Source: Cristatella mucedo
Taxonomy: Eukaryota > Bryozoa > Phylactolaemata > Cristatellidae
Assembly: GCA_009760855.2 (NCBI GenBank)
Contig: WPIO01000048.1
Coordinates: forward strand, 119,501-183,500
Length of the DNA: 64,000 bases
Direction of reading: 5' to 3'
In this document: piece after piece, positions 1 to 12,154 of the stretch
Numbering within the stretch: the stretch's first letter is position 1
How the letters are laid out: every line of letters begins with the position of its first letter
Position numbers and translations under genes: made by a program
The notes under the pieces: generated by a model
Told to the model about the DNA's origin: nothing
What the model saw: only the letters and a program-made list of their open reading frames with translations
Database searches by the model: none

Positions 1-125
1 ACGGCTATTACCCCCGCTTGCAGAGACGACAGAGAATTGCCCACCGCGAAGGATTCAAACCCACGACTTTGGGACTGAAGTCTTGAAAACCAACCGCCTT
101 ACCTATTGTGCAATCAAGAGTTTTG
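1..125 (-). mobile_element. tRNA-derived SINE (family A), minus strand, cut by window edge
   Basis: Read on the minus strand, this begins with a tRNA-like head: an A-box-like segment, then a B box close to GGTTCGANTCC, then the family A body that ends near a GCAAGCGG-type hairpin half. The same order is seen in better copies at 10.6, 55.4, 56.1 and 61.8 kb. The copy is diverged and its tail lies outside the window. Such elements are transcribed by RNA polymerase III and moved by a partner LINE. Confidence 0.75.
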
Positions 126-640
126 AGTAGACGATGTGATGCTCGGCTACCAAAATGCCGTCACGTAATATTTAGTGCAAACACTGAGAGGGAGGAGAAG
201 AGCGAGAATAGGAGAGATGGAGTGGAGCATCGGTCCAGACCGGAGAGCACTTGGAGAGCAGCGAGTTAGGAGTGCGGGCAAGGAGCCAACCGACAGTCAC
301 GTGGTCAGCTAACCAGTGACAGTGGCGCGAGAGGTTAAGCTGAGGCTAAAGAATGTCTCGCTTACGCTAAGGCTACGGAGGATGATTGATGGGCAGCAGG
401 TGCAGTGAGATGAGTTGCAGACTGAGAGAGAGCGAGAGCGTGAGCGTGAGCTGGCAGCTGCCTCACCTGCTGCACAAGCGACCTAGGGCTCATCTAGGTG
501 GCAGATTAGCACTACAGGCCTTAATGTATTTCAACAACGCTTTCTGAGAGTACTTTATTTTTACTCTTGTCTTGATTTGTAAATTATGCGCAGACATAGC
601 AAAATGCATTCACTCGGTGCTAGCAGTCTCTTAATGCAAG
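126..640. other. No recognisable gene
   Basis: Purine-rich (GAG/GAGAG) sequence at about 185-450 and AT-rich sequence after 520. I see no supported coding region or repeat here. Confidence 0.5.
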
Positions 641-652
641 GTCCGTAAAGAT

Positions 653-930
653 GTGGCTGTTTGCTACTCTCTTACTCTAGGTAGAGTGACTCTGCTTGTT
701 TTGCTCGATCTTTCGGAAGCTTTTGATACAATCGATCACAAAGTTCTTCTAGAGCGCTTCTCATCTCGCCTGGGCATCATTGGCAATGCTCTACAATGGT
801 TCAGATCATATCTTAGTGGCAGACTCCACAGTATTGACGTGAATGGACAAAGATCTTCCGAGGTACCTCTGAAATATGGGATACCTCAGGGCTCCGTGGT
901 AGGTCCGGTTCTTTTCACGGTTTACTTCTA
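653..930 (+). mobile_element. L2/CR1-type reverse transcriptase fragment
   Basis: About 85 codons of the central reverse transcriptase domain of the main L2 family of this window. The palm motif with LDLSEAFDTIDH carries the first catalytic Asp, and the QGSVVGPVLF motif follows. The fragment ends before the catalytic YADD box and has neither 5' nor 3' element ends. It abuts, tail to tail, a minus-strand copy that starts at 928. It is a dead internal fragment. Confidence 0.85.
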
Positions 931-3058
931 GTTCTTTTTAAATGTGGTCAAGTCAGGGGATGTTCTGATGCAAGTCGGTAGGAAGTTCCAGGCTTTGGGA
1001 GCGTACAAACTAAATGCATGGTCTCCAAAGGATTTGAGGTTTGTACGAGGTATTGGTAAACAGTTGAACTCCGAAAATTGGTGGTACGATGCTTGGCCAG
1101 GTGGGGGAGTAGATCTGACAGACATGCTGAAGCCTAAGAATGAAGTGACCTAAAAGTGCGCGACAAAACCTTGAATTCGATCAGTTGCTTGACTAGTAGC
1201 AAGTGCAGGTCGGCGAGAAGAGGTGTGAGATGTGGCAACTGCGAAGCTCATGACAGACAAGCCTAGCTGCAGAGTTTTGCACAAGGTGTAATCGCCTGAC
1301 TGCACATGCCCGTAGGCCAGCAAGCAGTGAGTTACAGAAGTCAAGACAGGGTGTCACAAATGCCCGGACCAACTTAGACGTGGTATCCTTATCTAAACAA
1401 GCCCTAATTTTAGCAATTTTATGAAGCTGAAAATAGGCTGATTTGACTGTGGAGCTGATGCGGCCGTCTAACGAGAGGTCACTTTGGAACATGACACCTA
1501 GATTTCGAGCTGATTCAACAGGTGATATGCTGGCAGAGCCAATTTTGAGTGTCAGCCTTTCCGATTTCTGAATCACACTGGGTTTGCCCATAACTAATAA
1601 GTTAAGTTTATCATCGTTTGGTTTTAGAAAACTTGCTGCCATCCATGTGCGGATTTCATCAATACATGCAGCGAGTTAAGAGAATTCGAGGTGCCCAAAG
1701 GCAGGGAGAGATCAAAGCAAAAGTACAACTGAGTGTCATCGCATAGAAGTTGAAGCTTAGATTGTGCTTGGCAATCACATCAGCAAGAGGGAGAGTATAA
1801 ACAATGAAAATAACCGGACCTAGCACGGAGCCCTGAGGTACCCCATATTTCAGAGGTATCTCGGATGATCTTTGTCCATTCACGTCAATACTCTGGAGTC
1901 TGCCACTGAGATAGGATCTGAACCATTGTAGAGCAATGCCATTGATTCTCAGGCTAGATGAAATGCGCTCTAGAAGAACTTTGTGATCGATAGTATAAAA
2001 ATCTGCCGAAAGATTGAGCAAAACAAGCAGAGACACTATCCATGTCTGCATCCCTAAGTAGGTCGTAGTACACCTTAAGCAATGCTGATTCTGTGGAGTG
2101 ATTGGCTCTAAAGCCAGACTGGAACTTACTAGCAAGGTTAGAAGTTTCAATATATGAGTTAAGCTGGTCTGCCGCGACCCATTCAAATGTCTTTGATAGG
2201 ATTGGTAGATGCTAGACTTGGGGGTAAGTGCTCAAGTTCTCTTGGTCTAGTGTCGCTTTCTTGAGAAGTGGCCTGACTACAGCTTTTTTGTAAGGTGCTG
2301 GGATATAACCTGAGGTTAATGACATACTGATGATTTTATTTATGCATGGCAGCAGCAGATCAATGCAACGTAGGGGCAGGATAGTAGGAATAGGGTCCAA
2401 AGGACTTGCCTTCTTTGATAGGGATATGCACTTCAGGACGAGATCACTAGCGACCTGCTTAAATGCAGACATTGAAGTGCAGTCAGGAAACGGGGGACAG
2501 CACTCTAGGGGTGATCCGGTCATCGTAGGGATGGAATCCCTGATGTTGTCTATATTCTGGACAAAGAATCGAGAGAAGTGATCGGCTAGATCATCACAAG
2601 GATCATCAGGTATGGAACTAATCTGGGAGTGGTTGAGGAGATGGTTGATCGTCGACATCGGCATTTTTCAATTTTCCATCTGTGATTCAACAATGCTTTT
2701 ATAAAAGCTAGATTTGGCCTTTGCTAGGATCGATTGGTACGACCTGCAGTAGTCTTCATATGCCTGTCGATGGACACTCGGTTCTGATCTTTTGTATGCT
2801 TTTCAAGCTTGCGCTTAGTGGACCTGGCTAGTTTAATGTCTGTGGTAAACCATAGGCCGTCTATGGCTCACAGTGCACTTAATCAGAGGTGCAAACTCGT
2901 CGAGCGTGTCAGCTAGTGTCGTGTTGTAGCTATCTACCAATGATGACAGATCGGAGAAAGGACTGAGCAGCAGAAGCGAATCAGATATTCTCGCACGGAC
3001 AGCATCGATGTCAAGGTTCTTGAGGTTTCGCGATTCACTGATGATTTTAGAGGAGTAA
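928..3058 (-). mobile_element. L2/CR1-type retrotransposon, inverted, 5'- and 3'-truncated
   Basis: On the minus strand, from right to left: the linker between endonuclease and RT (about 3058-2670), the RT fingers with AVVRPLLKKATLDQENLS (2664-2212), the palm with an AFDTIDH-like motif and QGSVLGP (2186-1659), and the thumb/C-terminal region with ARNLGVMFQSDLSLD and NSAARLV (1642-928). Frameshifts separate these blocks, so it is inactive. The left end stops in the last codons of the ORF and lacks the 3' UTR. The right end meets a plus-strand L2 3' tail at 3057, which suggests an inversion during insertion. Confidence 0.9.
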
Positions 3059-3126
3059 AGTGCCTAGGATGAGATTGAGTTCTGTGAGGGCGCTTTATCA
3101 AGTGCTTTATTATTATTATCATTATA
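3057..3126 (+). mobile_element. L2 3' tail hairpin with ATT-rich end
   Basis: Plus-strand 3' terminus of the main L2 family: AAAGTGCC / GGGCGCTTT hairpin halves around a GAGATTGAGTTCTGTGAG loop region, then TATCAAGTGC and an (ATT)n tail. Only the last 70 bp are present, joined directly to the minus-strand L2 body on its left. Confidence 0.85.
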
Positions 3127-4110
3127 TATGTGTCTGTATTTGTGGGTCTGTGCGTGTGTGCATGCGTGCGTGTGTTACGCCTGAAATGAAAACACGTTTT
3201 GGGCGCACGCTACGTAATTCTAACAAGATCTCACTTCCGATACTCTCAGCTAAATGACTCGTCAGTGTCACTCCGGCAGCCGGTATTGGGCGTATCTTGC
3301 AGCCTGCCATGTCGCTGATTTTTCTCTCTACCGACGCCACACCGCTTCACGCCGTTCGCCGCCCGCTGTGCGACGCTCGCTGTGCGACGCTCGCTAGTCA
3401 CTCGTGCGCACTAGCAAACGTCGGTCCAAAATGCTACGTGACGCGGATCAGCAGTTCGAGGTCTTATCAGCCGATCCCAAAGCAGCTGAGCTTTTTCTGG
3501 AATAACGGCTCGGCGTGACGGGAGTTCCACTAAAATCGCACCTGTTCACTGAAGCGGGATAAACCATTCTTAGTAAACGGCGCAGACGGCTTTTGCTGGT
3601 GTGTTTCGCAACAAGCGCACGGCAAAGCTGAGTGAGTGAGTACTTGCATTCCGGCTGTCGGAAACACTGTCGATTGACGGGCAAGTCTGCAGCCGTAATG
3701 GCGTAATGCATACGCAAGAGCCGCTTTCGTAGCTGTACATGTGCTGCAGGCGAGCGTCTGCGGGTGCGGTTGCATTCACTCGCCTGCAGCTGCCGCTTAT
3801 TGCTCGATTTAAACCGGCCAAGTGTACGCCGGGATGAAATTTACAGCGGCAGCTTTTTCTTCAGTAAACTTCTTCCAGTAAATTCTTTTACTACCAGTAA
3901 ATTCCTTCCAGTAAACTTTAAAACTTCTGGCAGCTCTCAAGACGCACTCTTCATCGGCCGTTAGGTTGAAGAAATGAGATTCACGCAGCCTCTGACTCGC
4001 TGCACCAAAGATGCTTCACGATGCTGCCCTAACGGAGTTGGTTAACCACGGAGGGCTGGAGCCCCGTCCTTTTTTCTACGAGGGGCGCCGGCAACGGCGC
4101 GACCTACGGA
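3127..4110. other. No recognisable gene
   Basis: A short GT-rich stretch (3127-3175) follows the L2 tail. The rest has moderate GC and short open frames on both strands that overlap each other and show no family resemblance. At 3865-3925 a CAGTAAATTC/CTTCCAGTAAA motif is repeated several times. Confidence 0.4.
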
Positions 4111-4114
4111 GCGA

Positions 4115-4154
4115 GCTCGCACTTGCAGACGGAGCTCCGTTTGCAAGTGCGAGC
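4115..4154. repeat. Near-perfect 40-bp palindrome
   Basis: Two 20-bp arms meet with no spacer. The left arm starts GCTCGCACTTGC and the right arm ends GCAAGTGCGAGC. One pair of the 20 is mismatched. It could extrude as a cruciform or form an RNA hairpin. No flanking element was recognised. Confidence 0.9.
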
Positions 4155-7044
4155 GAACGCCCTTTGTGAATCATTAGGTTAAACAGCCTCTTCAGGAGGC
4201 AACCGCGACGAGCCGGCCTCGACGTCGCCCGCATGCGTCAGCCCGCACGCGTCGCCCCAGGTTCCCGGCTGCCGCGGCGACTGCGCAGCTGTCTGCGTTG
4301 CCACCTGCCGCAGCCGCCGCCGTCGGAGTGGGGGGGCCTCCACTACCAAAGCAGCGACCATGTCTCCATAACGAGGACGCCACGTTCGACCTACGAAATC
4401 TTTGATGCGCGCGCCGCCGCGAAAGCTGGACGACGAGCGAGCGCGCAGGCCAGCTCGGCGGTGACAGCACCACAACTGCGGCCTCGCGGCTCGGGGAGCG
4501 TCACGTTAACAGCAACGCGTGCCCCTTTCGAGATGACGGCGCTGGGCCACCGCCCACTGTCGCCGTGCGTCCATTTTAGTCGTCAGCCGCTGCCTCGAGT
4601 CTCTCGCTTTTCGGCGAGGCGGTCGGGTCCACATCCACATCCATATCCTCGATCGGCGCATTGGAGAGCGTCGAGGCAGTCGATGCAACGTTAGAGGACG
4701 ACGACGACGACGACAGATGCAGCGTCGGTGCAGCCGCAGAGGCGCCCAGCACAGCCGACAGTAAAGACGCTCGCCGCCACATGAGCTGGAGACGCTCGCT
4801 GGCTGGAAGACGGACGTCGCACTTGTGCGCTCGCGGTCTTCAGCGAGGTGCACACGCCCCACCCACCAACGAACAGAACCACTCGTAAACACCCGCCGGG
4901 TGGGAATCTCCTGGAAATTGTTTTTTGAGTCATGCGCTCATCCTTGATCTCAAGCCGAACCGGCGCTGCGTTGGCGCCTCCTGGGTGTCGCGCGGCGCGT
5001 CACGGCTCCGTCACGAGTTGCATCCGTCGCTCGCCAATGCCGGCTGCCGGGTCGCCCTGGTGCCCAAGGCCGCATGCCGGAGCTACGCGAGGTGGTTCGC
5101 GCAGGCGAGCCTCTCGTGGCCGAGCGATGGCGACCAGCCGCTAGAGAGCAAAAATGTCTGGCCGCCATCGCTCTCGGTGCTTATTCGGCAAATGAAATAA
5201 AACGGAATTGAGTGGCCGTCATGACCAACGTTGGCAAGGCGGTTGGACGCAGATACCGTTCGCCGAATCGAGTCGCCCAAGCGTGCAGAGTCAGCGGTGC
5301 ACCGCTCCTCAAAAGAAGAAACCGAATCACCCGATGTCTCCCAAGCAGGATGTCTCCTAAGTATACTCGTGAGGAAGGCTGTGACCCGCTCCTCGGCTTC
5401 CCAAGCTGATGGCGGCCTCAGCTTGGTTACTTGTCAGCGTCAAGCTTCAAGCTAGACTCAAATCGGTGTGCGGATGCACATCGAACTGCCCTGTTCGTCA
5501 ATATTGTCGCATTCATGATACAATCTTTGCTGTTCTTCGGGTTTAATGGCGGTTATTGGTACTACTTCAAAGAAAAAGCCTCAACATTCGATCAGTGGTT
5601 AAATATGGGATCAAGTTTGCGTAACCTAGTCGCGTCAGATTGATTCCGGGATGGATCACTGAAATTAGTTTTGGGTCGGCTAGTAATAGTATATGTATGT
5701 CACCCTGCGGCTGACGACTAGAGAGAAAAACTCTTACTCCTACCCACAAGGCCCACCATGGCTAAACTCTTATCAAGCTCATCAGCTGCATCACTTTCAG
5801 AATCCTCTTGCCCTCATATCCTCTAGGGACAACAAATTAGCAGATGTTTGATTCTCGCGCTTAAAGACCGTCAGCGGCATTGGCATGTGCCCTGCAGATC
5901 TTTGACTCCGAAACTCGCTTCCATGATTCTAACGCAACGACATCGGCTCTCCTGTAGCCTACTGCGGCACTTCCTCTCCGTCTTTCCAGAACTGCTCTCA
6001 CTTTACTGAGCAACTCACTTCTTTGACCGCTCTCTACGGTCAGGTCTATGCTTCTTAAGTTTCCTTTGCTGCATGAGATGATGCCTGTTGACTAACTCAT
6101 TTGCACCGAAAGCAACTTGGGCTTTCAATCAACTGTAGAGTTGAATTGAATTAGCTGATTGAAAGCTGACGTAGCTCAATAAGTGCGTAGTCCTCTTGCG
6201 TTTGCGTGGCTGCAGACGGAGGTGCATTGCATTGCATGTCACACTGAAGACTAAATTGGTGAACACACATCGAGCTTAGATAATTCGAATCTCTTGGCAC
6301 GACACCGCAGTGTGTTACACGTGCTAGATTCAGATCGAGCTCTTACCTCGTGCTGTCTCACCGCGAAAGGTAAAGCCGCTGGGCTCTCATCGACGGCGAG
6401 GCATTTGTCTCACTCTCGACTGTCTCATCACGTGACTTCGTCTGACGATTCGTGTGAGAAAAGAGAAAAACAGGAATAATCGCAAGAGTTATCGACAAAG
6501 GGAAAAACAGCCGTGCTCCTTTCATTCCATACGATCGGCTGGCATTGCAGGCGAGAGATATTTGATCGACTTTGTGAGGCGCTGCGACACTCCGCCAGAC
6601 GCCCGAGGCTACTTTCGCTTGCAGCTCGAGCCGTCCGCTTCGCTTTGGCTTGTCCGGTGAGGGCGCGAATTGCGCACTCCTCGTTTGGAATCTCCTATAG
6701 CTTAGATACGACAAAAAATGTCTATGAGGAGGAGGTGACGCAACGAGGTTTTTTACGTGAGGGCCAAACGGACCAGTTCTTGTGCCAGGCGACTCGAGCA
6801 GTCCAATACGGACGTACTGCTAGCTAGCTATACGTTCGTGTAATGGCCTCGCTAAACAGCAAGCTAACTGCAGTAAGAATACAACACACGCACTGAATTT
6901 AGTCCCCCTATAGAGTTTATTGTCAGCCTTGCGACGTGGTTTCGTTTCGTGGAATCAATTGGTCGTTAGCGATCAAAAACTTCCCCAAACGAAACGGGAC
7001 TGTGACCTAATGAGATATGTAAATGATCTGATATGCCGCACTGG
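4155..7044. other. Unassigned, GC-rich then mixed
   Basis: 4.15-5.4 kb is CpG-rich and open in several frames on both strands at once, as expected from base composition. 5.4-7.0 kb is ordinary mixed sequence. No domain, repeat family or convincing exon was recognised. A CTAG-rich run (GCTAGCTAGC) lies near 6822. Confidence 0.4.
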
Positions 7045-7089
7045 TGTGGCCAAGTGGCTGAGGGGCGCGACTCGAACTATGATCAAGGA

Positions 7090-7736
7090 TGTGCACTCAG
7101 GCTCTTACAGCTGGTGCAAAACACTGCGGCTAGGCTTGTCTGTCGTGAGTGTCGCACTTGCCAGATCATATCGCTTCTCGCCGACCTTCACTGACTCCCC
7201 GTCAAGCAAAGCATTGACTTCAAGATTGTGTCACTCACTTTTAGGTCTCTTCATTCTTTGGCTCCAGCCTACCTATCAGATCTACACCCCCATCAGGCTA
7301 AGCATCGTACCACCCGCTTTTCGGAATCCAACTGCTTAACCATACCTCGTACAAATATCAAATCCTTTGGGGGCCGTGTCTTTAGTTTGTATGCTCCCAA
7401 GGCCTGGAACTCACTGTTGACCTGCTGCACGACATCTCCTGACTTGTCCACATTTAAAAAGAAACGCATCTATTTATCACAGCATTTAGTGGGTACCTGA
7501 GATTCGTTCTTTATGTGCTTATGCCGTGCTGACACTGTTCATGCTGCCACTAACCATGCTTGCATGCTGACCCTGTGCATGTCACCCCTTACCATGTTAT
7601 TGCTGCTGTTTATTGAACATGCTTCCACTAAACATTTGATCGTGGTTCCTTTGCAAAATGTAAAGCGCATAGAATGAGATTGAGTTATCTGAGGGTATTA
7701 TATCAAATGTATAATTATTATTATTATCATTAGTTG
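7090..7736 (+). mobile_element. L2 3' fragment (ORF C-terminus, 3' UTR, tail)
   Basis: Plus strand. It encodes the decayed C-terminal region of the L2 protein (region of LQLVQNSAARLVCR, then HSLAPAYLSDL, then RTNIKSFGGRVFSLYAPKAWNSL), split over two frames. The 3' UTR with its GTGCTGACACTG/CATGCTG repeats follows, then the terminal hairpin and an ATTATTATT tail ending near 7736. It is 5'-truncated. Confidence 0.9.
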
Positions 7737-7767
7737 ATAAACGAGGTCGTGAACTCAAGCAAAGGTG

Positions 7768-7811
7768 ATTGTATTTGACGACTAAGGTCGTGAGCTTGAG
7801 CCTGCGGATTA
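7768..7811 (+). mobile_element. SINE family B, left part
   Basis: A tRNA-like stretch with GGTCGTGAGCTTGAGCC resembles the B-box region of the family B SINE at 48.8 kb. It breaks off after GAGCCTGCGGATTA, and the same 14 bases resume at 8071. Confidence 0.6.
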
Positions 7812-8070
7812 ATGATTATGCAGATTGTGCACGGCGTAAGCACATCAAGGACGAATCGCAGGTACCCACTAAATGCCGATAAATAGATGCATTTCTTTTT
7901 AAATGTGGACAAGTCAGGAGATGTTGTGCAGCAAATCGAAAGTGAGTTCCAGGCTTTGGGAGCATGCGAACTAAAGACACGGCCCCCAAAGGATTTGAGA
8001 TTTGTACGAGGTATGGGTAGACAGTCGGATTCCGAAAAGCGGGTGGTACGATGCTTAGCCTGATTGGCTC
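7812..8070 (-). mobile_element. L2 fragment inserted in a SINE
   Basis: Minus-strand piece of the L2 C-terminal coding region and proximal 3' UTR, with the KSFG and LSTFKK region recognisable. It is flanked by identical GAGCCTGCGGATTA copies at 7798-7811 and 8071-8084, which look like a target-site duplication. Unlike other copies it has no 3' hairpin or ATT tail. Confidence 0.8.
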
Positions 8071-8165
8071 GAGCCTGCGGATTACGTGAAACGCGCCTGA
8101 ATAGAAATTAAGTTTTTTTCGGGTGCTCTTCAAATGAATTATATTGTTAACTATATTTTCCATCT
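8071..8165 (+). mobile_element. SINE family B, right part with L2-like tail
   Basis: Continues the element interrupted at 7811: B-box-like CTCGAGCCTGCGG, then GTGAAACGCGCCTGAATAG with a hairpin tail matching the 3' ends of the copies at 41.6 and 48.85 kb, and an AT-rich end. Confidence 0.7.
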
Positions 8166-9056
8166 CACGTTCCTACAGAGCCAGCGAGGTCGTTCAGATA
8201 AATCACGCGAAGAATCGGCCGTTCGCTCTCTGAGAGTCATCCTAATGCGAGCGCGAGCGAGCGCTGCTCAACTTAATCGTTGCTCCAGCCGGCACCACGC
8301 AAGGAAGGGCACGCGTCAATCCGGCTCAGTCCAGCTCAGGCGACAGCGACGGGCGCGCGCTCGCCGGCGCGCGCTCGTGGACAGAGCGTTTGCTCGTCCG
8401 AGCGAAGTGCCTGAGAACAATGTGGCATGCGTCCGGTGTGGCGAGCCCGCCGCCGCCGCCACCGCCGGCCGATGCCGCAGCAGCGGGGGAGGCTCCTTTG
8501 GTCGCATGCTGCGCTACGGGCCGCATCGCTTGTCCAATCGGTTGAGTGATCCTGTGAGATGTGGCGTCTGCGATCCACCTGCTCGGGCGCCCGTGGATCC
8601 GGAAACGCTTGTCGGCTGCCCGTGAGCAACGCCAGCCGCTAAAGTTTCCACTCGCCCGACTCCGCCGGCGTTGTGCTCGCTCTTGCTCTCTCGGAAATCC
8701 TCGGCAGCAGCTAGGCGCCGAGCTATAGCGAGCGCGGCCTAGAGACGCCTTTGGCAGATTCGGCAGCTGGATACTCGCGACTTCGGATCATGAAGAGCAA
8801 GCGCTTTACATACTGGATGAAGACCCATGGGAGAATACGCCCCCGTCGTCGAGCGTCGTCGAGCGTCGGGCGCCTGACATCGCCTGCCCGTGCCGAAGGA
8901 GCTCGAGGCTCGGCGGAAGCTGCGCCGCTAGAACACGACGCAGCAGCAGCAGCGAGCTCACGTTCTCTCACCCGCTCCGACGAGACGCCGTCCCTCTTGC
9001 GGCACATTGCCGGCAACGAACGAGCGCCCGATCGCGAAGCAGAGGCTCTGCCCGTT
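8166..9056. other. CpG-rich, unassigned
   Basis: Very GC-rich, with Arg/Ala/Pro/Ser-biased open frames on both strands. This is the composition of a CpG-island-like region. I could not support a gene or a splice structure. Confidence 0.4.
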
Positions 9057-9057
9057 T

Positions 9058-9137
9058 CGATCGGGCGCTCCGCGATCGGGCGCTCCTCAATTGGGCGCTC
9101 CGAGATCGGGCGCTCCTCGATCGGGCGCTCCGCGATC
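9058..9137. repeat. 15-bp minisatellite (about 5 units)
   Basis: The unit is close to GATCGGGCGCTCCNC, repeated about five times with small changes. Because the unit is a multiple of three, it is open on both strands: it would read as IGRS-x pentapeptides on plus and ERPI-x pentapeptides on minus. No coding role is shown. Confidence 0.9.
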
Positions 9138-9306
9138 GCCACCGGCAGAGCTCATTCGCGGTTCGTCATGCTGTGTTGCTCCATTGCAATAAGAAGCTTC
9201 GAATTCGCGGGAACGCGGAGCCTAAGCAGCCGATTGCCAATCCTCGCTGTGCGAGTGTCGGAGCCCTCCCGGGGGCTGCTGCCTCGAGCGCGAGCTAGCT
9301 TGCACT

Positions 9307-10232
<926 letters not shown>

Positions 10233-10530
10233 CGACTCCTCGCGCTCGGTTGCTCAGGCTGAGAAAGCTGCTTTAGAATCTTGAGCGTTCGCTGCCGTCT
10301 CCGATCATGTTCGTTTTTCATATACGTCGGCTTGCAGGCTGCCTGCTTGCGCCTCTATTCGTTGCGGCCGCGCGAGTCGGCGGCGGAGCACTTCGATCCG
10401 CGTCATTTTCGCCGAGCGAAGGCAGACGCGTTCGCGAGCGAGTGGAGTGAGCGCAGGCAGCTGCTCCTCCTCCTCGGCAGCGCCGCCCTGCAGCCAGAAG
10501 CCTCTCTCTCCGAGAGACCTCTCGGGCTCT

Positions 10531-10604
10531 CTGGAGAGAGAGAGAGAGAGAGAGAGGGGAGAGAGACAGCGAGAGAGAGACAGCAAGAGAGAGAGAGAGA
10601 GAGG
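10531..10604. repeat. (GA)n tract
   Basis: Imperfect GA/GAGACA repeat in the opposite strand sense to the large TC tract just upstream, so the two tracts could pair with each other. Confidence 0.9.
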
Positions 10605-10623
10605 TCTAGCGATGAGAGGTCTG

Positions 10624-10800
10624 AGCTGTGATGGCACGCACTGGGTAAGGCGGTTGTTTTCACGACCTCGGTCCCGAGGTCGGGGGTTCGATTCCTGCGG
10701 TGGGCGATTCTTTATCGCCACTGCAAGCGGTGGTGATAGCCGTATAGGCTCCTCTGTCGCTATACAAAAAGAGGCTGTTTAATCAGCTAGGATTTTTTTT
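10624..10800 (+). mobile_element. tRNA-derived SINE family A
   Basis: Near full-length copy. The head GTGATGGCACGCACTGGGTA resembles an A box, and GGGGTTCGATTCCTG is a good B box. Between them lies an inverted repeat, ACGACCTCGG / CCGAGGTCGG. The body has a second hairpin (ATCGCCACTG...CGGTGGTGAT), followed by CTATACAAAAAGAGGCTGTTTAA and a T-rich end. Confidence 0.9.
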
Positions 10801-12154
10801 TAGGCCACGGTGCGCGTGGAGCGCGGGCACTTCCGTCCTGTCCCGTCCGCGTTCCGCGTCCCGCCGTTGCAGCATGAGGCTCGCGAGCGACTCTCGCCCG
10901 AAATGGCGGCACCCCTACCGCCCGCCCGAGCGTGAAGGCGTCGGCGGCGCAAGTTTTGAAATTCAAGAGTCAACTGTCGAAAGCTTTCTCAAAACTTTGC
11001 CTCTGTATGTAAGAGCTGAATTATAAACTGTATTTATCTACAGCGAACAAAATCAAAATGCTGCGAAATGCATGCACGATCATAATTCCTGATCCAAGTG
11101 CAAGGTCGAAATGTGACGTACTGACTCACGCAGAGCTACGCTGTTGTAAATGTGAGAATACTTTCAATCAGATTCGCTTCCTTGTAAACTTTATAATATT
11201 TGCTATCAGGCAACCTAGCGCGGTCGTAATGCGACGAAGCAGAATGAAAGCGGATGGAGTAGCTGTCTGGTTTCGGAATCTTGAGCTATGCGCACAGTTT
11301 GAATCAGCTGACCATGGCTCTCGGATAACATTTAGCGTCTCCCAAAATAGCCCTTTAAAAGACTGCACGGTCGCGCCCCGCGTGACATCAATTCGATGCA
11401 TACACAGCGATAATGCGTGAGTGTAGCTCCCTACGGTCCGAAGGCCGCTCGCACACAGCAATGCAAAACCTAATAAGTATTCCTCTCACAGTTAGGCGAT
11501 GAAAGACAGCACAGGTAAGCTTTGGCTGCAGCGAATAACTGCGACTTTCTGTGACTGCGCACATTTCTACGAGCGAGCTACAGTGGCACCAGAGCTACTA
11601 GAGTCCTTGGTCAAAAACACAGAGCGCGCAGCGGCGATAATTCCCGCAGACACATGGCTGACGCCGCTAACGGTGGTGCCTCGGAGGACAAATAGCGACT
11701 TTTAAATGAGTACGCAGGCGTTCTAGCCTTACCAAAGCATGACAGCTAGGACGAGAGCTTATAAAATAATATTATTAAGTCAATTTGATGACAATAAAGT
11801 GCACGTCTCACTAAAATACTGATCACATGACGAGCTAAGACAGATTTGGTTTTGACCTGCTAGGGGAGTTGATTATTCACTGACTTGTGACAAGCATCTC
11901 AGGCCATGTTAAAGAATGCTGTTATGGCGTTCTTGGCCTATTTATTACAGGTGCCCTCTGAGAGCCTTGGGCGGCACCTATCGTAATATCTTCAACACAG
12001 GGGCACAAGGTACGCTCATCATCATTCAACGGTGCGACACGCGTCAATGATGGCACAATAGTTTCCGATTAAGCTATTTACCACGACCACATATTCGCTA
12101 TTTTTTATATTTTCGACAAAGTTACATTACGAAAATTTGCGCCCACTTGCACTG
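10801..12154. other. No recognisable gene
   Basis: A GC-rich start (10.8-10.95 kb) is followed by mixed sequence. No domain, repeat family or convincing exon boundary was recognised. Confidence 0.4.

Noticed and set aside
3127-3175. GT-rich stretch after the L2 tail
   Set aside because: Too short and irregular to call as a microsatellite.
7043-7085. tRNA-Ser-like A box (GTGTGGCCAAGTGGCTGAGG)
   Set aside because: No acceptor-stem pairing and no good B box at the right distance, and the sequence runs into L2. It is at most a SINE scrap.
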